A stretch of DNA of 64,000 nucleotides from Bacteroidetes bacterium 46-16. GTDB taxonomy: Bacteria > Bacteroidota > Bacteroidia > Chitinophagales > Chitinophagaceae. Where the stretch lies: the NCBI GenBank assembly GCA_001897835.1, contig MKUN01000029.1, forward strand, positions 186,001 to 250,000, read 5' to 3'. A model generated the notes under the pieces. It had not been told where the DNA came from. It was given only the letters and a program-made list of their open reading frames with translations, and made no database searches. A program made the position numbers and the translations under genes. Shown piece after piece: positions 18,373 through 26,242 of this stretch (its first letter is position 1; every line of letters starts with the position of its first letter).

Positions 18373-18411
18373 CATTCTTAAAACTTTTCGCGGGATACAA
18401 ATATCTAAGGT

Positions 18412-19533
18412 ATGAAGGTACACATATACAGAAAGAAAATATCAAAAAATAGAAGCAGTCTTTTTCTTGACTTTTATCCTCCAATTAAACACCCGGTTAC
18501 AGGAAAACTCACACGACGGGAATTCCTTGGAATGTACATATTAGAAAAGCCAAGAACACCCATCGAGCGAGAGCAGAATAAGGCCACCCTGTTCATTGCA
18601 GAGAAGGTCCGTTCGGAAAGACAAATTGATATTCAAGCAGAGAACTACGGATTTCTTCGGAAAAAGCTAGAAAACAGAGATTTATTGCCATTTTTCAAGG
18701 AAATTGCTGAAAATTATAAGCTCACTGCACGAGGCGATAAGAATAATTGGATGGCAGTTTACAACTATTTATTTCGTTTTTGTGACGGTGTCTTCATGGC
18801 TAAAGATGTATCAGAAGATTTTTGTCTTGATTTTAAGGAGTACATTCAGCGTTCTACAACTTTCGTATCAACCAAAAATAAATTAGCTAACAATTCTGCT
18901 GTTGGGTATTTTAACATCTTTAGACGCATGATAAAAATTGCTTATGACAGTAAGAAAATCGAGGTGGATTTTGCGAAAGATATAACGTCGATTCGTCGCA
19001 CCTCGACTAGGAGAGAATTTTTAACCCTTGAGGAAGTTAGGATACTCGCCCAAACACACTGCGATATACCAGTATTAAAAAAGGCGTCTATATTCTCAGC
19101 TTTAACTGGGCTTCGATATAGTGATATTGAAAAGCTAACATGGCAAGAAATATATTCTGACGATAATCAGGAATATACAATTCAATTTATTCAAAAGAAA
19201 ACTCGGGGTGTCCAAACTTTACATATTTCCAAAGATGCCTACAATCTATTAGGTGAACGCAAAGAACCAGCCGCTAAAGTTTTTCCTGGCTTGCTTTATA
19301 GTGCATGGCAGAATCAAAAACTACAAGAATGGGTAAATCGAGCCGGTATCTATAGGAAAATAACCTTTCACTCTTTAAGACACTCCTACGCCACCATCCA
19401 ATTAAGCTTAGGCACCGACATTACAACTATTCAAGAAATGCTTGGACATAGAAATATCCAAACAACGCTGATTTATGCCAAAGTTGTAAATACGGCCAAG
19501 CGGGAAGCAGCCAATAAAATGACCTTAGCTTAA
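18412..19533 (+). CDS. Tyrosine recombinase / integrase
   Basis: A 373-residue site-specific recombinase. The N-terminal arm-binding and SAM-like core-binding domains occupy roughly residues 1-205. The catalytic domain carries Arg235 (TGLRYSD), the His320-x-x-Arg323 box (HSLRHSYAT), His346 (GHRN) and the nucleophile Tyr355 (TTLIYAKV). All key residues are present and the length is normal, so the enzyme should be active. It starts 9 bases after an inverted copy of the terminal repeat core. A strong terminator follows, so it is its own transcription unit. Confidence 0.93.
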   Translation: MKVHIYRKKISKNRSSLFLDFYPPIKHPVTGKLTRREFLGMYILEKPRTPIEREQNKATLFIAEKVRSERQIDIQAENYGFLRKKLENRDLLPFFKEIAENYKLTARGDKNNWMAVYNYLFRFCDGVFMAKDVSEDFCLDFKEYIQRSTTFVSTKNKLANNSAVGYFNIFRRMIKIAYDSKKIEVDFAKDITSIRRTSTRREFLTLEEVRILAQTHCDIPVLKKASIFSALTGLRYSDIEKLTWQEIYSDDNQEYTIQFIQKKTRGVQTLHISKDAYNLLGERKEPAAKVFPGLLYSAWQNQKLQEWVNRAGIYRKITFHSLRHSYATIQLSLGTDITTIQEMLGHRNIQTTLIYAKVVNTAKREAANKMTLA

Positions 19534-19555
19534 ATAAATACATATCGCACTTTGG

Positions 19556-19586
19556 ACAGCCTCAATGTTTGAGGCTGTTTTTTTTT
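19556..19586 (+). terminator. Terminator after the integrase
   Basis: A perfect 10-bp stem ACAGCCTCAA/TTGAGGCTGT (19556-19565 with 19569-19578) has a 3-base loop and is followed by a run of T residues to 19586. Textbook Rho-independent terminator. Confidence 0.92.
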
Positions 19587-19690
19587 AACTTTTTTCACAA
19601 ACTAGATAAATGTGGATTTGTCATTATCGATTCTGATAAAGACGGCAAAAACTTTTCTCTTTGCAACCATATGTTTTGAAAATTTTTTTT

Positions 19691-20044
19691 ATGCAAAACA
19701 TAACATTTGAAGAATTACCACGATTAGTAGGGGAATTACACAAAAAATTAGACGATTTAGAATATTTGCTCATTACAACGATGCAGCGCTCAACTTCAAG
19801 TTCCCCGAAGGTTGAGGTGCTATCGATTGAACAAGCAGCAGAATTCTTAAACTTAAATAAGACTACTATATACAGTCTAGTATCTCGTCGTCAAATCCCC
19901 AATTATAAACAAGGAAAGCGTCTCTATTTCTTTTTGCATGAACTAACGGAATGGATTATTGAGGGAAGAAAAAAAACTGATAAAGAATTGCAAACCGATG
20001 CTCAAAACTACATACATACAACGGGTATAAAAAAAAGCAAATAA
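19691..20044 (+). CDS. Helix-turn-helix protein, excisionase-like
   Basis: The start at 19691 (MQNITFEELPRL) is preferred over the in-frame upstream codon at 19661. The central MerR/excisionase-type HTH lies at about residues 45-95 (LSIEQAAEFLNLNKTTIYSLV, then IPNYKQGKRLYF, ELTEWI). This family of helix_turn_helix_17 proteins usually accompanies Bacteroidetes integrases. A likely role is directionality factor or copy/transcription regulator of the element. It ends 1 base before the Rep-like gene, so the two are co-transcribed. Confidence 0.75.
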   Translation: MQNITFEELPRLVGELHKKLDDLEYLLITTMQRSTSSSPKVEVLSIEQAAEFLNLNKTTIYSLVSRRQIPNYKQGKRLYFFLHELTEWIIEGRKKTDKELQTDAQNYIHTTGIKKSK

Positions 20045-20045
20045 G

Positions 20046-20981
20046 ATGATTGACGGTATAAAACTCAATACAACAATTGATAATCTTGACAAATGGAAGC
20101 TTGTTACGGAGATTCCGTTACACATCGTTATAAATCTTGAAACGGGTGAAGCACAAAAATTTGTCATTCACAATTCAACGACATATCAATATCATGGCAA
20201 AGTGGAAACTTATAAACTATTGATTAAAGAAGTGGAAAGAAGTTATCTATTAGGTGACAAAAAAAGTCATTATTTCATTAATGTGAATGGCAGCCTGCAT
20301 AAAAATCACTTTGAAATTGAAAATTATTCTCCATTTACGTGGTCTAAATTGCAATCAGAAATATCAAACCTTACGAATAAGATTCAAATCGATCTCGATT
20401 CCAAAATCACGCGAATGGAAATTGGAATAAACATTAAAACAAATTTTCCTCTTTTTGAATTTCTTAAAAGCAATCTTATAAGCTATAAAGGAAAACAGTT
20501 TAATGCCTACGCTCCAAAGGCTGGAAAATCCATCGGATTTTCTTGTCCGCTTGAACAATATACAATGAAAATATATGACAAAGCGGCGCAATATCATTTG
20601 TGTCAACCCCTAACTCGCTTCGAGCTATCTTTTAAGAAAATGCAGCCTCTTAATAAATATAACATTCACACATTATCCGACCTAACAAATAAAACCCAAG
20701 TCTTTGCTTTGGTCTCTTTACTACTTCGTGCATGGGATAATGTGATGTTGTATGACAACTCTATACAACTAAATCACCCTAACATGAAAGAAAAAGATAA
20801 AAACCTGCTAATAAATGGTCGAAACCTAAAGTATTGGGATGAGTTGAAACAATTTGATAGAAATAATTATAACAATGCCAAAAGACGGTTCAAAACATTA
20901 GTTTCAAAATACGGAAGCGATATGCATTTTACTATTAGAGAACTAATTAAGACTGAATGGGGATTCCTTGCAGAAAATTAA
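20046..20981 (+). CDS. Probable replication initiator (filamentous-phage pII / Rep_trans-like)
   Basis: A 311-residue soluble protein. The opening MIDGIKL is typical of phage replication initiators. A central strand-rich part (KITRMEIGINIKTNFP) precedes a KIYDKAAQ...LTRFELSFKKMQ signature at about residues 176-200. The Y-D-K plus R-x-E pairing is the pattern I associate with the CRI/gene II and Rep_trans rolling-circle initiator families. Candidate catalytic tyrosines exist, but I cannot assign one. It is co-transcribed with the HTH gene and followed by a hairpin terminator. Assignment is by pattern; a structure prediction would be decisive. Confidence 0.5.
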   Translation: MIDGIKLNTTIDNLDKWKLVTEIPLHIVINLETGEAQKFVIHNSTTYQYHGKVETYKLLIKEVERSYLLGDKKSHYFINVNGSLHKNHFEIENYSPFTWSKLQSEISNLTNKIQIDLDSKITRMEIGINIKTNFPLFEFLKSNLISYKGKQFNAYAPKAGKSIGFSCPLEQYTMKIYDKAAQYHLCQPLTRFELSFKKMQPLNKYNIHTLSDLTNKTQVFALVSLLLRAWDNVMLYDNSIQLNHPNMKEKDKNLLINGRNLKYWDELKQFDRNNYNNAKRRFKTLVSKYGSDMHFTIRELIKTEWGFLAEN

Positions 20982-21023
20982 ACATTTTTTATATTATGAT
21001 AAAGAGTAAAAATATTTAAGAAC

Positions 21024-21067
21024 TTAAGGGCCTAATTGCAGCTATTCAATGTCAATTAGGTCCTTAA
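21024..21067. terminator. Bidirectional terminator between Rep-like and YwqK-like genes
   Basis: A 15-bp stem with one G-T pair (21024-21038 with 21053-21067) and a 14-base loop lies between convergent genes. It includes the stop codon of the minus-strand gene. It should stop transcription from both sides. Confidence 0.75.
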
Positions 21068-22473
21068 TTCAAAGTGAGTACGCTACCCTTTACTACTGCT
21101 TTAAAAGTCTTTTTACTGCCATCTTCGCAGATTTTCTCAAACGTTATAGTATTTCCTTGAGCACTTAAAATATCGACATCTTCCTTAATCGAATAAGCTA
21201 TAATACCGCTAATATCTTTATCTACCAAAAGTTTGTATCCCATCGTCGAACTCAAATAAATTGCTATTCGGTCATTTTCATACATCGCTGATTGTCCGTA
21301 ATTATCAGTTTCTTGTTCCGTCGGAATTGTGATGTAATGCACTATAGCATCCATTTTTCCATCGCTATTTATATCGCTAAAAACAACTTTTACACCACCA
21401 TTGCAATTATTACATATTGAATGTTCACTTTTAGACATTGTTTTCTTGAATTGTTGAATAAGGCATTCAGAATTATCACAAAAATCCATTAATTCACTTG
21501 GCACATATCGCTCCTTACCATCACTGATTTTCTTTTTCTGACTATTAGGGTCTGGGTAGTAGAATTTACCCCCCATAATATCTATTCCCAGTTCTCCATA
21601 ATTGCTTACTTTAATACTAACATCCCCGCCAATTTTGCTATAGAAAAAATCTTTGTCATTGTAAATTGTTGCCATTAAATCTACCACCTTACTTTGGAAA
21701 ATATTCGAAGCTTTAGTATCATCTTCCACTTTAAATTCTCCTTTTTCGACTATTTCTCCAGCTGTAGTTCTAACAACTTTCTGTAACAATTTACCATGAA
21801 CGTATTTTTCCAACCCTACGGTTGAAGTTGTGTTATAAGTCCAAGTGCCGTCTAACATGCCTGTTGAATCAAATTGTCCTGTTATCTTTTTGCCGTACAT
21901 ATCATTATAAATAAACTTACCCACACAAGTACCATTTTTGAAATTCATCTCAATTTTAATATCGGTTGCCTTATAATATGGGGTAAAAACTTTTTGCCGT
22001 GCATAATTAAACGACATACCTCTTTTGGAAAGCTTATTCGAGTAAGTCCACTTGCCATTGGGAACGCCATTTCGATAATTGGTAACAAGTTCAATTGTAC
22101 CTGTTTCAGTTTCGTTTGGAATAGACTTATAGTTATCTAATGAAGTGCCAGTAAATTGTCCTTCACGAACAAAGTCCTTATACTTCAGCACGTGTTTCCA
22201 TTGTCCATTTCTCAAATTACGCTTGTATACCCCACCAATAACTTCAACAAAGCTTCCCCCAATTTCATTTTGTAGAATTAAATTGTACGTGAAATTCCCA
22301 TCCTTAATTCTTTCAAATGTTTTCGGGTCATCATAGTAAGTGTATATAGCCATTCCATTTGTTTCACTTCCATAAAAACCAGTAGTAAACGGTCCATTAT
22401 ATGAATTTAGTTTCTGACCATGCGAACTAATAGAGAAAAGAATAAGAGCAAATAAAAATAGTGATCTAGACAT
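21064..22473 (-). CDS. Exported MORN/YwqK-type repeat protein (element cargo)
   Basis: A 469-residue protein. A signal peptide ends near residue 19 (SISSHG). Roughly residues 25-255 contain repeated G-x-W-x-Y/H strands (NGQWKHV, NGKWTYSN, DGTWTYN) spaced like the beta-hairpin repeats of the YwqK/MORN families. The C-terminal half is different and includes an acidic DINSDGKMDAI calcium-loop-like motif near residue 365 and paired cysteines (SICNNCNGG). It is predicted to be periplasmic or surface-exposed. YwqK-like proteins are sometimes labelled antitoxins, but no toxin is adjacent. It is reverse-oriented to the integrase-Rep genes, suggesting independently acquired cargo. Confidence 0.6.
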   Translation of the reverse strand: MSRSLFLFALILFSISSHGQKLNSYNGPFTTGFYGSETNGMAIYTYYDDPKTFERIKDGNFTYNLILQNEIGGSFVEVIGGVYKRNLRNGQWKHVLKYKDFVREGQFTGTSLDNYKSIPNETETGTIELVTNYRNGVPNGKWTYSNKLSKRGMSFNYARQKVFTPYYKATDIKIEMNFKNGTCVGKFIYNDMYGKKITGQFDSTGMLDGTWTYNTTSTVGLEKYVHGKLLQKVVRTTAGEIVEKGEFKVEDDTKASNIFQSKVVDLMATIYNDKDFFYSKIGGDVSIKVSNYGELGIDIMGGKFYYPDPNSQKKKISDGKERYVPSELMDFCDNSECLIQQFKKTMSKSEHSICNNCNGGVKVVFSDINSDGKMDAIVHYITIPTEQETDNYGQSAMYENDRIAIYLSSTMGYKLLVDKDISGIIAYSIKEDVDILSAQGNTITFEKICEDGSKKTFKAVVKGSVLTLN

Positions 22474-22581
22474 AAACTTATTTTTTTGTTAATATAAACT
22501 ATTGATTCACATGATTATAATACTCGTGAATCTGCCGCAGGTTCTATGGCGTTGGTGTAAAATGAGAGAGGGCATGAACCT

Positions 22582-22725
22582 TAGCATACACCCAGTCTTG
22601 AAGGAACGACCAAGTCCCTTGTACCTAAGTGCAGTAAAGCCACACCCCCTTTAGGGTGCGAGTTCTACTACTCCCGGTACATCTAAATTGGTCGTTTTTC
22701 AAGACGGGATCGTATACTTCGCTAT
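22582..22725. other. Strongly folded intergenic element (candidate origin or structured RNA)
   Basis: The 381-base gap 22474-22854 between divergent genes contains a nested fold. CCC/GGG plus GTCTTGAA (22595-22602) pairs with TTCAAGAC (22698-22705). AACGACCAA (22605-22613) pairs with TTGGTCGTT (22688-22696). Inside, GTACC (22621-22625) pairs with GGTAC (22676-22680) and CACCC (22643-22647) with GGGTG (22654-22658). Weaker pairs (ATAC/GTAT, TAGC/GCTA) extend it outward to 22582-22725. A separate GATTCAC/GTGAATC repeat lies at 22504-22532. It is locally GC-richer than the rest of the element. An origin for the Rep-like protein or an ncRNA are both possible. Confidence 0.6.
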
Positions 22726-22854
22726 CTCTTTATGTTATGTGTTTCTATTGCAATGATTTCATTTTTGATTATGGTAAAAGTACAACACATTTCGGGGTTA
22801 ATGCTGATAAATTAGTAATTTAGACTTGTGTTAATTCATCAATAAAATTAGGGT

Positions 22855-23568
22855 ATGCAAACACTATCATACAACTTTCATGACATAGTTGATATTATTC
22901 CTAAAAATGGTCACTTTAAACTTAACTTTCGAAATAAAGAAGCTAATATTTATAGAACATTGCGACTGCTCGGTTATGGCAGAACAAAAATTGATGGGAA
23001 AATACTGCTTTACAAAAGAGATGAAAAGGGTATCGAGCCAACTAATATAACCCATCTGAGAATTGCCTTTGCTAATTATTTGAAAAAATGTGACACTAAA
23101 TTGCTGCCTAATGGTTTAACCGCAGAGTACATTTTTAGAATTTATGATGAAAATCCTCCAATAAAGCAAAATGATTTATTCGCTTATTATTTGGCTTGTA
23201 CACTAAATAAAGAAGAAGAAGAAGCATACAAAATGTCAACTAATCCTAACTATAGGCAGTTGACTCACGAAAAATATATGCTGCAAAAATTTGCAGAATG
23301 GCAAATGTCTAAATCAATCGATAAAATTGGTACTTTATTGAAGGGTAGTGATATTTTTTACAAGAAAATAGATAACAAAACTTATTTACTATTCAATAAT
23401 CACACATCTAATGTAAGTGGGTATACTTACAAAACATTCGATTGCTTTTTAGCAAAATATAAAAACCTAAAAGAAATTGGAAGTAAAGCACCATCATCAT
23501 TAGAAACTCTGATCTTAGGATTTAAGTTAGAGAGAGATTTGAATCTTGTTGAAAAGTTTGTCTACTAA
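22855..23568 (+). CDS. Uncharacterised element protein
   Basis: A 237-residue soluble, Lys/Asn-rich protein with no signal peptide or membrane segment. The N-terminal 60 residues (FRNKEANIYRTLRLLGYGRT, GKILLYKRDEKGIEP) resemble the leading part of some phage/plasmid primase- or helicase-associated proteins, but the match is too weak for a call. The middle contains an acidic EEEEAYK stretch. It is divergent from the YwqK-like gene, downstream of the folded element and last before the right repeat. It could be a replication accessory protein or cargo. Function not recognised. Confidence 0.55.
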   Translation: MQTLSYNFHDIVDIIPKNGHFKLNFRNKEANIYRTLRLLGYGRTKIDGKILLYKRDEKGIEPTNITHLRIAFANYLKKCDTKLLPNGLTAEYIFRIYDENPPIKQNDLFAYYLACTLNKEEEEAYKMSTNPNYRQLTHEKYMLQKFAEWQMSKSIDKIGTLLKGSDIFYKKIDNKTYLLFNNHTSNVSGYTYKTFDCFLAKYKNLKEIGSKAPSSLETLILGFKLERDLNLVEKFVY

Positions 23569-23694
23569 TAATAGATTGAATGCTAATGGTATTTTCAAAC
23601 CCTTAGAGGATATATTTTTATGCTGTTAAGGGTATACAGTTATTCCTTAAGAACATGCCTCTAAGCATATCAACATGTGATTTTTTTATTATTT

Positions 23695-23715
23695 TTGTAT
23701 CCTATTTGTATCCCT
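23695..23715 (+). repeat. Right terminal direct repeat (candidate att site)
   Basis: It matches the left copy 18352-18372 at 18 of 21 positions. It is flanked on the right by an inverted GGATACAA (23725-23732) that can pair with its TTGTATCC. The arrangement mirrors the left end, supporting an attachment site of the tyrosine recombinase. Confidence 0.55.
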
Positions 23716-23824
23716 TATAAGTAAGGATACAATAAGAGATTGAGAGTTAATATTCTGGGTTACAATTTCAATTTATCAAAGGAAAATTGAAAAATGGGCA
23801 TTGATAACCTAATGAACTTATTTC

Positions 23825-23855
23825 AAAACAGCCACTCTTGTAAGGTGGCTGTTTT
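23825..23855. terminator. Perfect hairpin after the mobile element
   Basis: A perfect 11-bp stem AAAACAGCCAC/GTGGCTGTTTT with a 9-base loop has T/A-rich flanks on both sides. It is typical of a bidirectional terminator. No gene ends close by, so it may be the terminator of the pre-insertion transcription unit. Confidence 0.7.
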
Positions 23856-24049
23856 CATTTTGCGAATGCCATTAACCTAAAGTAAAACATTTTTCACGCT
23901 CACATATTATACTATTGTTAAGTCTGAATAAAGACCATGCTCGGCTGAGAAGTATATGCTAAGTTTGGTGTCCTAAAAGTTTAGGCCCTGATTTATATCG
24001 GGATAAAAAACTTCAGGATCCATGTGGGGTGATTGTGAATGAAAACTTT

Positions 24050-24616
24050 ATGCCATTGAAATTCAATACTAAGAAGGCAGTTAATGTTATCCTGTTTATA
24101 CTGAAAAGCCTGGGCGGCAAATGCGATCCTTTTCGCCTGTTTGCAATACTATATGCGGCCGACCTGAAACACCTTGCAAGTTTCGACAGCCTTATACTGG
24201 ACGATAGTTATATTGCGATGAAGCAGGGCGCCGTACCATTTAATGTTTACAGTATGTACCTGCAGTTATGTCATAATGCCGATACCGACGCAGAGGCTGT
24301 GGCACTCAACCTGAAGGAATACTTTTACATAAATGAGCAAAACCTGGTTGTCTCTATAGCTCCTTATGACGACCGGTATATTTCCCAGTCCGAAGCAACA
24401 TGCCTGTTCGAAGCCATCAGGGAGAACAAGAACGAAAGCTTTGAGACATTGAGCAAAACCACGCGCAACCTGCCCTGGCGTGAAGCCAATAAAAATGGTG
24501 AAATATCCTTGCTCAGTATGGCAAAAGAGAGCGGCGCCTCACCTGAATTGCTTAACTATATCAGCCATTCCTTGAATGAAGGCACAGCATTTGCAGGAGA
24601 CAGCGCAGCAGAATAA
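24050..24616 (+). CDS. Panacea (SocA/DUF4065)-domain protein
   Basis: A protein of about 188 residues from the ATG at 24050; an in-frame GTG at 24029 would add 7 residues. The N-terminal half shows the Panacea signature: KAVNVILFILKSLGG near the start, LFAILYAADLKHLASFDSLILDD around residues 38-60, and YIAMKQGAVPFNVYSMYL. Panacea/SocA proteins commonly act as antitoxins or proteolytic adaptors. No partner toxin is adjacent: the next gene downstream is on the opposite strand and encodes an acyl-CoA-binding protein. It sits just outside the right end of the mobile element. Confidence 0.75.
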   Translation: MPLKFNTKKAVNVILFILKSLGGKCDPFRLFAILYAADLKHLASFDSLILDDSYIAMKQGAVPFNVYSMYLQLCHNADTDAEAVALNLKEYFYINEQNLVVSIAPYDDRYISQSEATCLFEAIRENKNESFETLSKTTRNLPWREANKNGEISLLSMAKESGASPELLNYISHSLNEGTAFAGDSAAE

Positions 24617-24620
24617 ATAC

Positions 24621-24881
24621 CTATTTGCCCAGCAACTTATTTACCAGGTCCACGTACTGCTGCATGGCATCATCAGCGCTTATCCCTTCCAGGCCTTGCC
24701 ATGCCTCATGTTTTGCCCTTCCAACAATGTCAAAAGGATTTGCCGGGCCTTCTGCCGGGGCATCGCCTTCAGTAGCTTGTTTGTACAGGCTGTATAAGCG
24801 TAGCAAAGTCTCATTATCGGGTTTGCTGGCAATGCTCCTGCTTTCTGCTACAGCTTTGTCAAATGTTTCTTTTAACGTCAT
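24621..24881 (-). CDS. Acyl-CoA-binding protein
   Basis: An 86-residue four-helix protein of the ACBP family, which binds long-chain acyl-CoA thioesters in the cytoplasm. Seen: LLRLYSLYKQATEGDAP near residue 27, FDIVGRAKHEAWQGLEG near residue 50, and a terminal AMQQYVDLVNKLL helix. These match the ACBP core, including the Tyr and Lys residues that contact the CoA. Full length. It lies in its own minus-strand unit, 4 bases from the convergent Panacea gene's stop. Confidence 0.92.
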   Translation of the reverse strand: MTLKETFDKAVAESRSIASKPDNETLLRLYSLYKQATEGDAPAEGPANPFDIVGRAKHEAWQGLEGISADDAMQQYVDLVNKLLGK

Positions 24882-24903
24882 TTTGTTTTTGATTTATGGA
24901 CAA

Positions 24904-24943
24904 GAAAAATCCCGCAACTAATATAAGCTGCGGGATCTTTTTT
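24904..24943 (-). terminator. Terminator after the T9SS hydrolase
   Basis: A perfect 8-bp stem ATCCCGCA/TGCGGGAT (24909-24916 with 24929-24936) has T-rich tails on both strands. It separates the minus-strand hydrolase gene from the ACBP gene. Confidence 0.8.
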
Positions 24944-24953
24944 ATAAAATCAA

Positions 24954-26168
24954 TTATTCTATTACTATTCGTTTTACCACCGGCATATGGTCATCATCAT
25001 TCACGAACTTTGCCTTTACAAAATAGAACCCTGTGCTCAAACCTGCGGTATTTATACGGTAGTCATAATTGTTCAACCCGCTATACTCACCTACCAGCCT
25101 GCCTGTAGCATCATATATAGCCAGGCTTTCTATAGCCGATGAAGACTTTATGTTCACTACGTCCCTTACGGGGTTAGGGAACAGCGTTAACTCAGGCGCC
25201 AGGCGTTTGGTGCCGGGTACAGATAAGCCTTCGCAAACATAGCCCTCGGCAAGGAACTTGGTAACTATTGAATCGACTGAATTGAATATTACAGTATTGC
25301 TCGACCATGGCACATGTCCTTCTTGTGGAAAAACAATGCTCATATGGTATACCGAATTCGCGTTATACGCGCCCTCCAATACACCCAGACCGCATAAGGT
25401 AACAGGACATATACCACTTAAAGCGTGGTAACAATAATAGGGCACTGTACTATCAAGATCACCTTGCGCATTTACCGAGCCACTGTCGTTCATGCTTACA
25501 AACGAAGACATATTTAGGCCCCCGGCAAGATTTATTACGCCCCTTACCGTTGTCCTGTAGCCGGGTATCGGGTTACCGCTATCTCCCTCAAAACCACCAT
25601 TGGCGGTCATAGCATTCTGTATATAGTTGGGGCATTCAGTACTATCTGTTATATATCCCAGGTGCATGAACAACACCGCACCTGCTGAATTACCACCCGC
25701 AAAAATGAAGTTGGTATCTATCCGGTATGTATTGCTGCCTCTTGCATCAAGTATAAAATAACGTACCGCTGCCTTGCCGTCGCTAAGTGCTTTGATCACT
25801 TCATTGATCGCCGCAGCTGAGTCAGCCATTTCCCAAACTTGGGCGAGCCTGTAATCGATTGATGCAGTGACATAACCCCTGCGGCAAAAAAGGCTGCACA
25901 AGCGTGTGATCGTAAAGTCATTGGATTTATTGCCAGAATAAAATGCTCCGCCATGGGCCAGGATAATAAGCGGCCTTTTCGCCAACGTATCACCCGTAGG
26001 CTGAAAGATGTCCATTTCAAGAGCGTTATGCGCTGTGGAATAAGTGACCGTGGTCTTTGTGATACCGGCAAAAGTATTGGTATCCACATACCTGCCGGTG
26101 CATTGCGCATTGGTCTTTGAAACAAAAAATAAACCCATGCACAGTAAGGCGTAAAGAACTTTTCTCAT
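24954..26168 (-). CDS. Secreted alpha/beta hydrolase with T9SS type A sorting domain
   Basis: The start at 26168 (MRKVLYALLCMGLFF) is preferred because it opens a clean signal peptide; an upstream in-frame start at 26219 adds 17 residues with no support. The esterase/lipase-like alpha/beta-hydrolase domain has LIILAHGGAFYSG (oxyanion hole HGG) near residue 70, RGYVTASIDYRL, and the nucleophile elbow GGNSAGA near residue 160. The last about 75 residues form a T9SS C-terminal sorting domain (LTLFPNPVRDVVNI..., GRLVGEYSGL, LSTGFYFVKA..., KRIVIE). It is therefore exported by the type IX system and probably cell-surface bound. The substrate is unknown. Confidence 0.88.
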   Translation of the reverse strand: MRKVLYALLCMGLFFVSKTNAQCTGRYVDTNTFAGITKTTVTYSTAHNALEMDIFQPTGDTLAKRPLIILAHGGAFYSGNKSNDFTITRLCSLFCRRGYVTASIDYRLAQVWEMADSAAAINEVIKALSDGKAAVRYFILDARGSNTYRIDTNFIFAGGNSAGAVLFMHLGYITDSTECPNYIQNAMTANGGFEGDSGNPIPGYRTTVRGVINLAGGLNMSSFVSMNDSGSVNAQGDLDSTVPYYCYHALSGICPVTLCGLGVLEGAYNANSVYHMSIVFPQEGHVPWSSNTVIFNSVDSIVTKFLAEGYVCEGLSVPGTKRLAPELTLFPNPVRDVVNIKSSSAIESLAIYDATGRLVGEYSGLNNYDYRINTAGLSTGFYFVKAKFVNDDDHMPVVKRIVIE

Positions 26169-26242
26169 AATAAAATCAATTAATTCCAGTAAAAATAACA
26201 ATTTTTTAATGACTATCATTATACATATGCATATAAAAATGC

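Larger units (their letters stand above)
18352..23715 (+). mobile_element. Compact 5.4-kb integrative element with Rep-like gene
   Basis: The element is bounded by an imperfect 21-bp direct repeat (18/21 identical). Inside are, in order, a tyrosine recombinase, an HTH protein, a probable replication initiator, a reverse-oriented secreted repeat protein, a highly folded 145-base region and an unrecognised 237-residue gene. It is visibly more AT-rich than the flanking genes. No conjugation genes, capsid or Zot/pI-like assembly ATPase are seen. It is therefore best described as a non-conjugative integrative element or satellite-like element. Boundaries are inferred from repeats, not from an empty site. 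Confidence 0.6.
23569..24028. other. Intergenic region with the right element end
   Basis: This 460-base stretch has no convincing gene. It holds the right terminal repeat (23695-23715), an additional inverted GGATACAA at 23725-23732, the hairpin at 23825-23855 and a possible promoter match TAAGTTTG at 23960-23967 ahead of the Panacea-domain gene. The AT-rich composition ends near 24030, where chromosomal-like coding begins. Confidence 0.6.

Noticed and set aside
22582-22725. Retron msr/msd or group II intron RNA
   Set aside because: No reverse transcriptase gene is in the window and the fold lacks recognisable intron domains; kept as an unassigned structured element.
18352-23715. Inovirus prophage
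   Set aside because: A Rep-like gene is present, but no Zot/pI ATPase, no small coat-protein genes and no adsorption protein were found.
23794-23880. 28-codon frame beginning MGIDNLMNLF
   Set aside because: It runs straight through a perfect terminator-like hairpin and has no coding signal; chance frame.
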